A DNA stretch of 38,450 nucleotides, taken from contig JAFYRT010000032.1 in assembly GCA_017546805.1 (NCBI GenBank), positions 77,574-116,023 on the forward strand, in the 5' to 3' direction. The DNA comes from Muribaculaceae bacterium. GTDB taxonomy: Bacteria; Bacteroidota; Bacteroidia; Bacteroidales; G3-4614. The notes under the pieces are model-generated. The model did no database searches. It was not told the origin of the DNA and saw nothing but the letters and a program-made list of their open reading frames with translations. Below, piece after piece: positions 25,935-35,303 of this stretch (positions within the stretch are counted from its first letter, which is position 1; each line of letters starts with the position of its first letter). A program made the position numbers and the translations under genes.

Positions 25935-27641
25935 TTAATCTACATAATCTTGCATTCCAAAGTCTTTGCCCGAAGGACGAGTTACCATTTCAGGAGGTAA
26001 CACTTTCTCCACTTCAGGTTCAAGAGCGGCATTAATTCCATCGGCAAGAGTTTTAATAAATGCAACGCGACGTTGATCCATCATCCATACAAAGCACTCA
26101 ACTCGCATTGTAAATACATTCTCTGCAGTTATATAGTGAGCAATATTATCTTTGCTAACAGCATACCACTCATTCTTATCACAATTGTAGTCGTATGTCT
26201 TTTTAAGTTCTTCAGAAATGATATTATACAACTTATCGAACTTTTCAAAGTCTTTTACTCTACTCAATGGATCGTTATACGAATCGTCATGTTTTTTTGA
26301 GTTGTAGCAGAAATGCACTTGTTGAGGTCTTGAACGTGGTCCGATAGCACCCAAGAATGGAATTGCCCAACTTCCAGGTCGAGACGTCAAACGATTTATA
26401 TCATCAACAAAGAGTTTAAAATTAGGACACTCTTTAGCTGTAGATATATTATAATAAGATATAGTAGAGTTAGGATCAATCTCAACCTCTTTTGACACAT
26501 AGTTAAAGCCACCAATTTTTGCAATATGGTATGCCAACCATCCTGTACAAGGTTCGGTATGTCCCGAAGTACTTACTATTGTTACCTTTGAACCCCTGTC
26601 AATACAGCATCCATAAGGAGTGTTACGTTTATAGTTGATAATAACAATCTTATCTGTTTGACTATCCACAGCATTTGAAGCATTAGCCATATTGTATAGA
26701 TGCAGACAATCTGAAGCTTCAACAGCTTTTACCACATCTTCAGTTGTAAGGAATTTACGAGTAAGAACCGTATTTAAATCTTTATAACGAGGAACCACAA
26801 ACAGAGATGTATAGTGTTGATCTTTCTCAAACTTAAAAGAATGAACTATTCTCTTAATATTATTCTCAATCTCCTCTTTTTTGGCATCATCTTCCATAAT
26901 CTCGCTGAAGCCCGAACCTATAAGACCTGCAGGCACAGCAAAAATAGCAATTCCCAGAACACCTATTATAACTGCAATAACTCTTCCCACGAAAGTAATG
27001 GGTGGTGTATCGGCAAAGTTTCCGGGGTCACCAATGTATTGTGTAAATGCCCATACAACAGATGTCCATCCGTTATTATACACATCGGGTTGAGCATCGT
27101 GTTCAACAAAAAACAGAACGAATGATAGTATTAAAGTTACAATGGTAAGAAATTGTAATGAAACTACCATTTCATCTTTTTTAGACTTTACTACTCTCGA
27201 AAGCACGTTGAAAGCCTTCATGTAACGGAATATGCGCAATAGACGAGCAATACGGAATGCCTTTAATGCTACATAAGGAACTTGCATAAAGAAGTTTAAA
27301 TAGAATGGGAAGGTTGATATCATATCAATAAACCCATAAAATGAGAAGCAATATCTTATTCTACCCCAAAATCCTTTATACTTAGGGTCTATTAAATCAG
27401 CACACCATATTCTTAACGAAACCTCAATGGTAAACACCGCTGTAGTAACATAATCAATAATATGCAACCACTTACCATATTGTTCCACAATACCATCATA
27501 GGTTGAAAGGAACACCTCAAGGGTTGATATTAAAATCATTCCAATAATAACATAGTCAACAATGTTGTGCCACTGTTTTGTATGGAGTTTGTCATCAAAA
27601 ACTCTACTTAAATCTTGTTTAAACTTCTGAACCTTAGTCAT
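25935..27641 (-). CDS. Voltage-sensor ion channel with atypical pore and large cytosolic domain (paralog A)
   Basis: A 568-residue six-TM channel. S1 to S3 cover about residues 27-47, 59-80 and 97-119. S4 has regularly spaced positive charges at R130, R133, R136, R139 and K142. S5 is about 159-180, the pore loop WTSVVWAFTQYIGDPGN lies at 192-208, and S6 (IAVIIGVLGIAIFAVPAGLI) covers about 222-241. The S6 AVPAGLIGSGF motif resembles K+ channels, but the filter reads TQYIGD, not TVGYGD. Residues ~250-568 form a soluble domain with PYGCCIDRGSK, IGGFNYVSKEV and WMMDQRRVAFIKTLADG, not recognised as any known family. It sits downstream of paralog B. Ion selectivity cannot be assigned. Confidence 0.8.
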   Translation of the reverse strand: MTKVQKFKQDLSRVFDDKLHTKQWHNIVDYVIIGMILISTLEVFLSTYDGIVEQYGKWLHIIDYVTTAVFTIEVSLRIWCADLIDPKYKGFWGRIRYCFSFYGFIDMISTFPFYLNFFMQVPYVALKAFRIARLLRIFRYMKAFNVLSRVVKSKKDEMVVSLQFLTIVTLILSFVLFFVEHDAQPDVYNNGWTSVVWAFTQYIGDPGNFADTPPITFVGRVIAVIIGVLGIAIFAVPAGLIGSGFSEIMEDDAKKEEIENNIKRIVHSFKFEKDQHYTSLFVVPRYKDLNTVLTRKFLTTEDVVKAVEASDCLHLYNMANASNAVDSQTDKIVIINYKRNTPYGCCIDRGSKVTIVSTSGHTEPCTGWLAYHIAKIGGFNYVSKEVEIDPNSTISYYNISTAKECPNFKLFVDDINRLTSRPGSWAIPFLGAIGPRSRPQQVHFCYNSKKHDDSYNDPLSRVKDFEKFDKLYNIISEELKKTYDYNCDKNEWYAVSKDNIAHYITAENVFTMRVECFVWMMDQRRVAFIKTLADGINAALEPEVEKVLPPEMVTRPSGKDFGMQDYVD

Positions 27642-27764
27642 AATTCTATTTTCTATTAATCTTTACCTTTTTTTTTGCCAACCATATTTTATCTGCACTT
27701 ATTTCAATTGAATCATGTATAAATGACTCAACAATCTCACCTTGTTTATCTATTTTACCCCATT

Positions 27765-27782
27765 TACCATTCAATCATGGTA
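27765..27782. repeat. Inverted repeat in the gap between the channel genes
   Basis: TACCAT and ATGGTA enclose a 6-nt loop (TCAATC), partly extended by CCA/TGG. It lies in the 172-nt gap upstream of paralog A. It could be an operator or an mRNA hairpin. Confidence 0.35.
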
Positions 27783-27813
27783 TGGAGAAACTAATACATT
27801 ACCATTTTATCTA

Positions 27814-29511
27814 TTAATATCCACTCTTTTTAATTTTTAAATCGGGAGTATATTCTTTTACAACATCCGATTCAAAGTGACGGTTAAGCGCATCTGCAAT
27901 AGTTTTTGCAATTGCTATGCGGCGTGAATCCCAAAGACAAGCACTCCAAGCAGTACGCAAAATAATGTTGTTACGACTACCTTTGCCCTCCTCAAACTTA
28001 CGAACATAAAGGTTAGGCATAGTACCATTGTGATATCTTTGATGATCTGAAGCCATTCCAAACTTATCTAATAATTCTGCAGTTACATCTTCATAGAATT
28101 TGCGATATGCTGCTGTATCCTGCACTACTAAGTTTTCACCTTCAAAACTCTCATCACCCTTAGCACCACCAATTGTGAAGTGGAATATTGTTGGATAAGC
28201 AGGTTCGTTTGCACCGCTTGCTACAATCGAAGTTAAAGTCCAACTACCATCTCTTGAGGTTAGTCTCTCTAAATCCTCCATAAACAAAGGAAGATTCTCT
28301 TCATGATTATATCTATCAGCAAAAGTGTAATACGAACGATATGGGCGCATTACTCCAACCTCTCTACTTATGTAGTTAAAGCCTCCGATAAGAGCAATAT
28401 AATAAGAGAAACTACCTATACATGGGTCTATAAAACTTGATGTTGCAACAATAGTAATTTTTGAACCTCTATCAATACAACAACCATAAGGACGGTTTAC
28501 AATAAAGTGCTCTACTGCAAGTTTATCTTGTGGATGCTCATCAATAGTTTGTGTCATTGCAAGATTAATTATACGAAATTGATTACTCGCTTGAACTGCA
28601 TCAAAAATTTCATCCTCTTTCAAACCTATTCTTGCTTGAATATCATAGAATGATAAATAGGGAGGAAGAACTTGAAAAGTTGTTGGTCTGTCCAATTTTC
28701 TTTCATAAACAATTTTTAATTTTTCAATGTTATTAGCAATACTCTCCTGTTTAACATCCTCTTCCATGATTTCGCTGAATCCAGAACCAATAAGACCTGC
28801 AGGTACAGCAAAAATAGCAATTCCTAAAACACCAATTATTACAGCTATCATTCTTCCAGCGAATGTAATTGGTGGTGTATCGGCAAAGTTTCCGGGGTCA
28901 CCAATGTATTGTGTAAATGCCCATACAACAGATGTCCATCCGTTATTATAGACATCGGGTTGAGCATCGTGTTCAACAAAAAACAGAACGAATGATAGTA
29001 TTAAAGTTACAATGGTAAGAAATTGTAATGAAACTACCATTTCATCTTTTTTAGATTTTACTACTCTCGAAAGCACGTTGAAAGCCTTCATGTAACGGAA
29101 TATGCGCAATAGTCGAGCTATACGGAATGCCTTTAATGCTACATAAGGAACTTGCATAAAGAAGTTTAAATAGAATGGGAAGGTTGATATCATATCAATA
29201 AACCCATAAAATGAGAAGCAATATCTTATTCTACCCCAAAATCCTTTATACTTAGGATCTATTAAATCAGCACACCATATTCTTAATATAACCTCAACCG
29301 TAAATACCGCAGTTGTTACATAATCCACAATATGCAACCACTTACCATATTGTTCCACAATACCATCATAGGTTGAAAGGAACACCTCTATGGTTGATAT
29401 TAAAATCATTCCTATAATGAGATAATCAACAATATTATGCCACTGTTTGGTGTGTAGATTATCATCAAACACATTGTTTAGTTCGCTCCTAAATTTCTCT
29501 GTCTTTGTCAT
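27814..29511 (-). CDS. Voltage-sensor ion channel with atypical pore and large cytosolic domain (paralog B)
   Basis: A 565-residue paralog of the next gene downstream. Residues 1-250, from S1 through S6, are almost identical between the two, including S4 and the TQYIGDPGN pore. The C-terminal ~315 residues diverge strongly but keep PYGCCIDRGSK, IGGFNYISREV, DLERLTSR and CLWDSRRIAIAKTIADALN. The domain therefore belongs to the same unnamed family and may sense a different signal. It is 48 nt downstream of the outer-membrane protein gene with no evident promoter between. DNA identity with paralog A is sharply uneven. Confidence 0.8.
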   Translation of the reverse strand: MTKTEKFRSELNNVFDDNLHTKQWHNIVDYLIIGMILISTIEVFLSTYDGIVEQYGKWLHIVDYVTTAVFTVEVILRIWCADLIDPKYKGFWGRIRYCFSFYGFIDMISTFPFYLNFFMQVPYVALKAFRIARLLRIFRYMKAFNVLSRVVKSKKDEMVVSLQFLTIVTLILSFVLFFVEHDAQPDVYNNGWTSVVWAFTQYIGDPGNFADTPPITFAGRMIAVIIGVLGIAIFAVPAGLIGSGFSEIMEEDVKQESIANNIEKLKIVYERKLDRPTTFQVLPPYLSFYDIQARIGLKEDEIFDAVQASNQFRIINLAMTQTIDEHPQDKLAVEHFIVNRPYGCCIDRGSKITIVATSSFIDPCIGSFSYYIALIGGFNYISREVGVMRPYRSYYTFADRYNHEENLPLFMEDLERLTSRDGSWTLTSIVASGANEPAYPTIFHFTIGGAKGDESFEGENLVVQDTAAYRKFYEDVTAELLDKFGMASDHQRYHNGTMPNLYVRKFEEGKGSRNNIILRTAWSACLWDSRRIAIAKTIADALNRHFESDVVKEYTPDLKIKKSGY

Positions 29512-29559
29512 ATCTATATTTCCTTAATTATCCTTATCCTTTTATTCTAAACAACCGCA

Positions 29560-30312
29560 CTACTTTTTGGGATTATTTATTTGCCATGCAAATCCTGCGC
29601 TTACAGACCAACACTCAATAGGATTTCGAGCATCTATATTTGCAGCCAAATCGAGTTGAACACGCTCCGAAACCATATAGTTGAACCCGAAGTCTAAACC
29701 ATAAAAGTTTCCGTAACGGGCAAAGTTGTTATAGCTTTCAGCAAAACAACCAAGGCGTTCGTTTATTGAAAATCCAAGGCATAATGCCACAAATGCCGAT
29801 GGAGTTGTAGTTGCACCGTCCCACTCTGCACCAACATTATAACCAATGCTTAACCAATCGTTTACGGGATTTTCGAACAATAAGTAAACCGAAGGAGCCA
29901 ATCGTTCAACAACAAAGCCCTCGCTTCCTGTTTTAGGCAATGCAAGGTTTGCCAATAACGATACTGCAGGAATGGCATCTTTACCCTCAAAGCATGCAAT
30001 CTTTGTACCTATTGTCAAGCCCGAAAAAGCAGGACGCCATTTTTCTGAATCGTTATAAATAAAGCCATCGCCACTCAATCGTAACTCAACACCTTTAAAC
30101 AAACCATAACGGAACAGTGTGTTACTAAATGTAAATTGACCACGTCCACCGTCACCATCGTACTGAACACCTTGTTCCCACTGTATTACATTTTTACCCA
30201 CTACCGCAGGACCTGTTGATGCACCCGGACGGTCGGCAGTAAACTCTATTTCTTGTGCATTTGAAACAAATATTGATATGCACAAAATTAAAAGTGTTGT
30301 AATCCTCTTCAT
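29560..30312 (-). CDS. Outer-membrane transporter-like beta-barrel protein
   Basis: A 250-residue protein with a signal peptide (MKRITTLLILCISIFVSNAQ). The start of the mature protein is EIEFTADRPGASTGPAVVGK, followed by an aromatic-rich, alternating pattern ending in FAWQIN. I recognise the general type annotated as transporter or MetA-pathway outer-membrane protein in Bacteroidetes, but not a specific function. It appears to be the first gene of the run leading into the two channels, which suggests a common envelope-level role. Confidence 0.75.
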   Translation of the reverse strand: MKRITTLLILCISIFVSNAQEIEFTADRPGASTGPAVVGKNVIQWEQGVQYDGDGGRGQFTFSNTLFRYGLFKGVELRLSGDGFIYNDSEKWRPAFSGLTIGTKIACFEGKDAIPAVSLLANLALPKTGSEGFVVERLAPSVYLLFENPVNDWLSIGYNVGAEWDGATTTPSAFVALCLGFSINERLGCFAESYNNFARYGNFYGLDFGFNYMVSERVQLDLAANIDARNPIECWSVSAGFAWQINNPKK

Positions 30313-30409
30313 CTCAATATGTATTTTTTAAAAATTAACTATTGTATGTAAAATAAATTGATATTATAAGTTCCAACTTTCAGTCTTAATTTTCTTATTT
30401 CAAATTTTA

Positions 30410-31306
30410 CTAAAACTTAGAGTCATAACCTTTAAATAAATTGTGTAACAACATCATATTTGGTAATTCCCAAAACTTTGAAATAGTTACCGGACATGAA
30501 TCCAAATCATAAATCTTTGCTTCTTGAATAGCCAACAAAAAGGGAGAGTGCGTTGCTATAATAAATTGACAACCAAAGTAACGCGCCGAACGCTCGATAT
30601 ACTCAGCAAGTTTCATTTGCAATTCGCACGACAAACTATTTTCTGGTTCATCAAGAAGATATAGTCTATCTGGTACAATTCCTTCAATAAAACGCATAAA
30701 TCCTGTTTCTCCATTTGAGAACGTTTCAACCTCTGCACCCAAATTCTCGCTAACATATTGATAGCATGTTTGTTTTTTTGCCTTTTTTGTGTGTTTATAT
30801 TCATCAAGGCCCTCTCCTGTCTCAAAATTTATATGCTTAATACGAGACTTTCTCGCATCAAACCAATCATCAATAACTTTATCACGACGAATATTTACAT
30901 AACCATTCTTTTGGCGAGTATCAAGCATATATTTAAATATATCATCGCTTGTTATAAGAGTTGTTTTATCTTTTAAATCCAATATGTACTCTTCTGATTC
31001 ACCCTCCTCATAATCACACATACTAATATATTCATCATAAAACTCTTTATTTGCTTTATTGTATGCAGAATTACGAGCCACCCCCAATTTATTAGCAATA
31101 GCATTCAATGCTGTAGATTTTCCAGAGCCATTACCTCCATACAATAATGTTATTCTTTCAAAATCTATAGAATAAAATTCCTTTACAGATAAAACTTTAA
31201 ATGGATAAAGTTTATTCATACTGCAAGGATTTTCAGAGAAATACCAACTAAGATAATTTTCCTCTTCTTCTAATGATGGAAAATGAAAGCTGTCTAAATA
31301 TATCAT
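30410..31306 (-). CDS. SMC/ABC-like AAA ATPase
   Basis: A 298-residue predicted ATPase of the AAA_21/AAA15 type. It has Walker A GGNGSGKST (residues 57-65), an ABC-like signature (FSNGE), Walker B RLYLLDEPENSLS and a switch histidine in IIATHSPFLL. The segment between Walker A and the signature (about 90-190) is a helical insertion. It is a standalone ATPase with no nuclease or partner in the neighbourhood that would identify an anti-phage role. It is 34 nt downstream of the pyroglutamyl peptidase gene, probably co-transcribed. Confidence 0.85.
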   Translation of the reverse strand: MIYLDSFHFPSLEEEENYLSWYFSENPCSMNKLYPFKVLSVKEFYSIDFERITLLYGGNGSGKSTALNAIANKLGVARNSAYNKANKEFYDEYISMCDYEEGESEEYILDLKDKTTLITSDDIFKYMLDTRQKNGYVNIRRDKVIDDWFDARKSRIKHINFETGEGLDEYKHTKKAKKQTCYQYVSENLGAEVETFSNGETGFMRFIEGIVPDRLYLLDEPENSLSCELQMKLAEYIERSARYFGCQFIIATHSPFLLAIQEAKIYDLDSCPVTISKFWELPNMMLLHNLFKGYDSKF

Positions 31307-31340
31307 TCTTGGTTATATTCCTTTATGGTTATTAATCATA

Positions 31341-31967
31341 TTAAAGATAAAATATTTTTTCTATTATTATTTGCACTGCCTCAGCCATTGTATTTAGAGA
31401 TAATGTTGGTAATGAGTCATCAGGCAATGTTTGCCCTTTGTAGTATGGCAGATGAACAAATATGGCTTGTATTTCAGGATTTTCTTGACAGATTGTTAAT
31501 GCTTCGTAATAGGTGCGATTACAAACATACAATCCACATGAGTTTGAAAGTTTTACAGGTATTCCTTTACGTGCTACCTCAGCAACCAAACTTTTTATGG
31601 GTGTTGATGTAAATAGTGCTGTCGGGGCATTTATATTTATTGGTTCTTCATCGGGGATATAACCATCATTATCTGCTTTTTGAGCATCCATAAGATTAAG
31701 AGAAACACGCTCTACTTTCACATAATCTATTCCACCCGACTGACCAAGCAGTATAATTATGTTTGGAGAATGTTTTTTAACAACCTCTCTCAACCTGCCT
31801 CCTACCCTAAAAAAACTCACCGGAAGTTGTTCAATTACGATGTCGGTATTATCTACACCGAAGGCGGCAACCTTTTCGGCAACCGCCCACGATGAGTTTT
31901 GTTTATTTTGTAAAAAAGGCTCGAAACCTGTTACAAGAACTTTCAAAGCTTTAGAATTACTCAACAT
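31341..31967 (-). CDS. pcp: Pyroglutamyl-peptidase I
   Basis: Pcp removes N-terminal pyroglutamate from peptides. The 208-residue cytosolic cysteine peptidase (family C15) has the full catalytic triad: Glu86 in VERVSLN, Cys149 in YVCNRTYY and His172 in FVHLPYY. The N-terminal LVTGFEPF motif is also canonical. The protein carries a short nonconserved N-terminal extension of 8 residues before this motif; a start elsewhere is not obvious. It lies upstream of the AAA ATPase. Confidence 0.93.
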   Translation of the reverse strand: MLSNSKALKVLVTGFEPFLQNKQNSSWAVAEKVAAFGVDNTDIVIEQLPVSFFRVGGRLREVVKKHSPNIIILLGQSGGIDYVKVERVSLNLMDAQKADNDGYIPDEEPININAPTALFTSTPIKSLVAEVARKGIPVKLSNSCGLYVCNRTYYEALTICQENPEIQAIFVHLPYYKGQTLPDDSLPTLSLNTMAEAVQIIIEKIFYL

Positions 31968-32099
31968 TCGTGATTTTTATTACTCCAATATTTATATGAT
32001 ATAATAGTGATATAAAAAGTTTTAGCGCAACTATCATTTCGTGTATTTACGAGGAACATCAATAATACTTGATTTCATTTTGCTCTTATTATATTGTTA

Positions 32100-33380
32100 C
32101 TAATTGTTTAACGAATATTTTGTGCGATAATAGACTGTATTTGGGACAACGGCTTCTACCTCTACCCAAAGGTAGTTTGTGTATCGCATACGCTCGTTTT
32201 CAAAAGCAAGGTATATTGTTTTTAAGCCTTTTACTGGTATGCGTCCATTACATGACTGTGTTCCCAATGTTGAGTAATCAACATCGTAACTAAGTTTCGA
32301 AACAGGTTGTGAACCATCTTGAAATTGTTTGGCTTGAGTTTTATTACGGAATACATACATATTACAATAGGCATCCTCATCTCGCAATGGGCGATTGTCA
32401 TCGAGTATAGTGTTTAAAAGTCCGTTGCTCGACGATTTCTCATATAGAGGCAATCCCATAAATTTTATATTTGTGTAAGAACGAGTTAGATTATCGTGAA
32501 ACTCGCCATCGCTTGAACGATCCTGCTCACTTGTAGCAATTCGCATTGAGTACAAAATATCGGTTGCTCCGGTTGGAACTTGCACTGCGACCAAAGCCTT
32601 GGCACTACCCGAGAATGCAGCTTTTAACTGACCACGAAGAGTAAATTTACGGGGCTCTTCAAAACATTTACGCATATCGATTCCGGGAACAGCTTTTGCT
32701 CCAAATTCACCTTTTTGACACTCAATCTGCTCTGTTTCAATAGAAGTTGCATTACACAAACGCTCCATAGTTGTGGGTTTGTAATAAATCTCATAGTCGA
32801 GATATTGCGTTCCGTTTGGAATAATCTCAACAAGATATATTGCAGTGTTCTTAATTGGCATCACCTCTTGAATGGCTGTTTTATTGGCAAACGTTTTTAA
32901 TACGGTGCGACTATTTGCATTGCTTATTTTTACGGTTACCGATTTTGATGCCGAGACATTAACTTTAAGAGTCTCGCCTTTCAAAAGATATACAGGAAAT
33001 GTTTCGGATGTTTCAAAAAGGCAATCGCTCTCTTTATAGGGATATATTGCCATTTCTCCAATCTGTTCGTTTGTTTTGGTGATTATCTCCTCTTTCAACG
33101 TTTTAACCCTCTCTTGAAGGTCTTTGCATGCAACCACTTGTTCGGGTTTTAAGTCCATAGGATTGTATGAGTAATACAAATCTTTACCAAGATCGTGCAG
33201 TTGGCGGATCTCATTTCCCGAAAAAGTACTCAGGTCGGAACTTGCAAGAAGTTGTTCCAATTCTTGAACTTGTGCAAATGTATTATTATACTCCTCGAGT
33301 GTCTGCTTTGCAATTTTACTTCCACAACTACTTGTTATAACAATAATAGCAAATAGAATAGATTTTGTTAATATTCTCAT
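32100..33380 (-). CDS. Uncharacterised lipoprotein
   Basis: A 426-residue predicted lipoprotein with lipobox ITSSC (Cys19), then a helical stretch (about residues 22-105). The rest is beta-rich, with no family recognised. It is 18 nt downstream of a TerB-like membrane protein gene, so it is likely in the same operon as the 33-38 kb cassette. I cannot assign a function. The position suggests it is the envelope-facing end of that cassette. Confidence 0.75.
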   Translation of the reverse strand: MRILTKSILFAIIVITSSCGSKIAKQTLEEYNNTFAQVQELEQLLASSDLSTFSGNEIRQLHDLGKDLYYSYNPMDLKPEQVVACKDLQERVKTLKEEIITKTNEQIGEMAIYPYKESDCLFETSETFPVYLLKGETLKVNVSASKSVTVKISNANSRTVLKTFANKTAIQEVMPIKNTAIYLVEIIPNGTQYLDYEIYYKPTTMERLCNATSIETEQIECQKGEFGAKAVPGIDMRKCFEEPRKFTLRGQLKAAFSGSAKALVAVQVPTGATDILYSMRIATSEQDRSSDGEFHDNLTRSYTNIKFMGLPLYEKSSSNGLLNTILDDNRPLRDEDAYCNMYVFRNKTQAKQFQDGSQPVSKLSYDVDYSTLGTQSCNGRIPVKGLKTIYLAFENERMRYTNYLWVEVEAVVPNTVYYRTKYSLNN

Positions 33381-33398
33381 AACTATTTGTTTATAAAA

Positions 33399-33776
33399 TT
33401 ATTTCGATTTCTTTTTTGCATTCGCATCAACACGAACATTATGTTTTTTTAAACGTGCATCAACCATAATTTCTGCCTCATCACGATCAAATCCATCATT
33501 AACCATATTTTGAATTAATATTTCTCGTTCTTTTGGAGTTATTACACCATCTGATGCAGCAGCCTTAATAAGTTTTCTAAAGCTAACAGGTCTCTTTCCG
33601 TTTTTGCTAAATTTACCTCGCCTCCTCATTATAAGGAGGATGATTGCAATAATAAGCAAAATGACAAGAAGTAACACCCACCAATATTCAAGCGCCAAGG
33701 TTATTGCATCAAGTATAAGTGCTATTATGAGAATAATAACAAAATATTTAATTCCATTTAACAAACATCCTCCCAT
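33399..33776 (-). CDS. Membrane protein with C-terminal TerB-like motif
   Basis: A 125-residue protein with two adjacent hydrophobic segments (about residues 11-28 and 31-50), a basic linker, and a C-terminal helical stretch FRKLIKAAASDGVITPKEREIL to ARLKK (about 66-110). That stretch follows the TerB/DUF533 pattern (A-x2-DG-x-I-x3-E). TerB proteins belong to stress- and tellurite-linked systems, but here the similarity is by pattern only. It lies between a coiled-coil protein gene and the lipoprotein gene. Confidence 0.7.
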   Translation of the reverse strand: MGGCLLNGIKYFVIILIIALILDAITLALEYWWVLLLVILLIIAIILLIMRRRGKFSKNGKRPVSFRKLIKAAASDGVITPKEREILIQNMVNDGFDRDEAEIMVDARLKKHNVRVDANAKKKSK

Positions 33777-33832
33777 GACTCAATAAACATTTCATTTAAT
33801 AAAATTCAATATTCTTCTATGATATTTGAGTA

Positions 33833-35107
33833 TTATACAGAAACCTCATACTTATCAACTACACGTTGAAGTTTAGTTTGGTAAAAATTAATCGACTCAT
33901 TTATTGGATCAATAATATCAGACACAGCACCTATCTTCTGTCGGCACACCATAGCTTTATGCTCTACACTATTAATCTCAGCTTGTAAAGATGCTATATG
34001 ATTTTGCATAGCCCTTTTACGATCACCCTGCAATAACATAGTGAACTTTTTAAGTTCAGACTCTGCACTCTTTATATCACTATCAAATTTTGCAAGTTGA
34101 GTCTCATAACCATTCAACTCGCTTTGCAATGTACGTCTAATATTAATTATAGAATCATAATCCATTACTTTGCGTGATTGAGTAACTTGATTAAAGATAT
34201 CGAAAATTTGTTTTACAACTGAGTCTTTTTCGTTTGTAGATAAAGTGTGTTCAGCATTATTGGTAAATGATTCTATACGTAAACCCTCCTTTTCATCAAT
34301 TTTGTTAGCAACAGATTCATATAACGAAATCTTATATCTCTCTAACAATCCATCGGCATAGCGTCGTAACATGCCATGCAAAAGAATGGATGGACCTACT
34401 AACTCGGCATACTTATCGAGTGTATCAAAAATAAAGTTAAGTGTTTTATCAAACTCAGCTTTCTTCTCTTCTATAAGAGCTTTCTTTCCCTTTGCCATAA
34501 TCAAGCGACCGAGAAAAGTACGCTGAGTATTTTGTTCGGCAAACACATTTACCATTTTAGGTAACGCATGGGTTATATTAATTCCTGACGCCACCATCAT
34601 TGCCGTATTGCTTACACTCGACATCAACAAATCTCCTGCATCGGCAAGTAAACACACAGCCTCGTCTCGATTACTATCAATCTCATAGCGCAGACGAGCT
34701 TCAGTTACAAAAATAAAACTCTGTAAAACGGATGTAAAACTCTCACGCAACAACTCTTTTTGTTGCTCATTTTCTGCTGTTTTAAGAGCCTTATGGAGAC
34801 AGAGCATAACATTGTCTATTGCCATAAGGGTCATTGTAGGCGACTGCACATATTTGAGTATCTGCATCTGCGATTGTAAAACATTCACTACAACAGGAGA
34901 TGCTTCAACTTGCAATGTCTGAAGATAGATGTTAAGCGAATCGATTGAGTCAATTACACGGTTGCCACTCCCCTCCTCAACCTCTTCTTGCGTAAGATTG
35001 TTATCAGTTTTAAGAATTGAATTCGAAACTGAAGTAACCTTTTCAATTGCCTTATCAACACCTATTTTCTTCAATACACCAAGGGCATCGTTCAGTTTTA
35101 GAGCCAT
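33833..35107 (-). CDS. Large helical coiled-coil protein, function unknown
   Basis: A 424-residue soluble protein, nearly all helical, with no signal peptide or membrane segment. The C-terminal part (about 330-400) is heptad-like and highly charged (AKFDSDIKSAESELKKF). No known motif was identified. It starts 35 nt after the small basic open frame and is followed by the TerB-like gene. Its role in the cassette could be structural or in complex assembly, which is inference. Confidence 0.75.
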   Translation of the reverse strand: MALKLNDALGVLKKIGVDKAIEKVTSVSNSILKTDNNLTQEEVEEGSGNRVIDSIDSLNIYLQTLQVEASPVVVNVLQSQMQILKYVQSPTMTLMAIDNVMLCLHKALKTAENEQQKELLRESFTSVLQSFIFVTEARLRYEIDSNRDEAVCLLADAGDLLMSSVSNTAMMVASGINITHALPKMVNVFAEQNTQRTFLGRLIMAKGKKALIEEKKAEFDKTLNFIFDTLDKYAELVGPSILLHGMLRRYADGLLERYKISLYESVANKIDEKEGLRIESFTNNAEHTLSTNEKDSVVKQIFDIFNQVTQSRKVMDYDSIINIRRTLQSELNGYETQLAKFDSDIKSAESELKKFTMLLQGDRKRAMQNHIASLQAEINSVEHKAMVCRQKIGAVSDIIDPINESINFYQTKLQRVVDKYEVSV

Positions 35108-35142
35108 TGTTATCTTCTCTTTTTACCGAATACAGCATTCAT

Positions 35143-35274
35143 TATTGCGCCACCAATTTTGCGTTGTAAACCCTGTTTAGTTGTAGGAATACCAACTTTC
35201 CTTGCTACTTTAGTTTTTAAGCCAGAAATTCCAATTGCTCTTTTAAGTGAGAATGATAATCCAGGTATTTTCAT
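35143..35274 (-). CDS. Small basic protein, possibly frameshifted
   Basis: A 43-residue open frame, MKIPGLSFSLKRAIGISG to LQRKLVAQ, rich in Lys/Arg. After GLQRK the frame ends early, but a shift of one base at a run of A's (minus strand, complement of 35158-35160) would continue as IGGAIMNAVFGKKRR, giving 54 residues and ending immediately before the next gene. Small basic proteins of this kind (ALGI...RKIGIPTTKSGRQRKIG) are familiar from Bacteroidetes. The longer version therefore looks ancestral. It may be a sequencing error, a frameshift mutation or a programmed shift. Confidence 0.5.
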
Positions 35275-35303
35275 AACATAAAAATTTAATTACTATTGAA
35301 AAA

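Noticed and set aside
30410-31306. AAA ATPase as part of an anti-phage defence pair
   Set aside because: No nuclease, toxin or other effector gene is next to it; its neighbour is a peptidase gene, so a defence role is unsupported.
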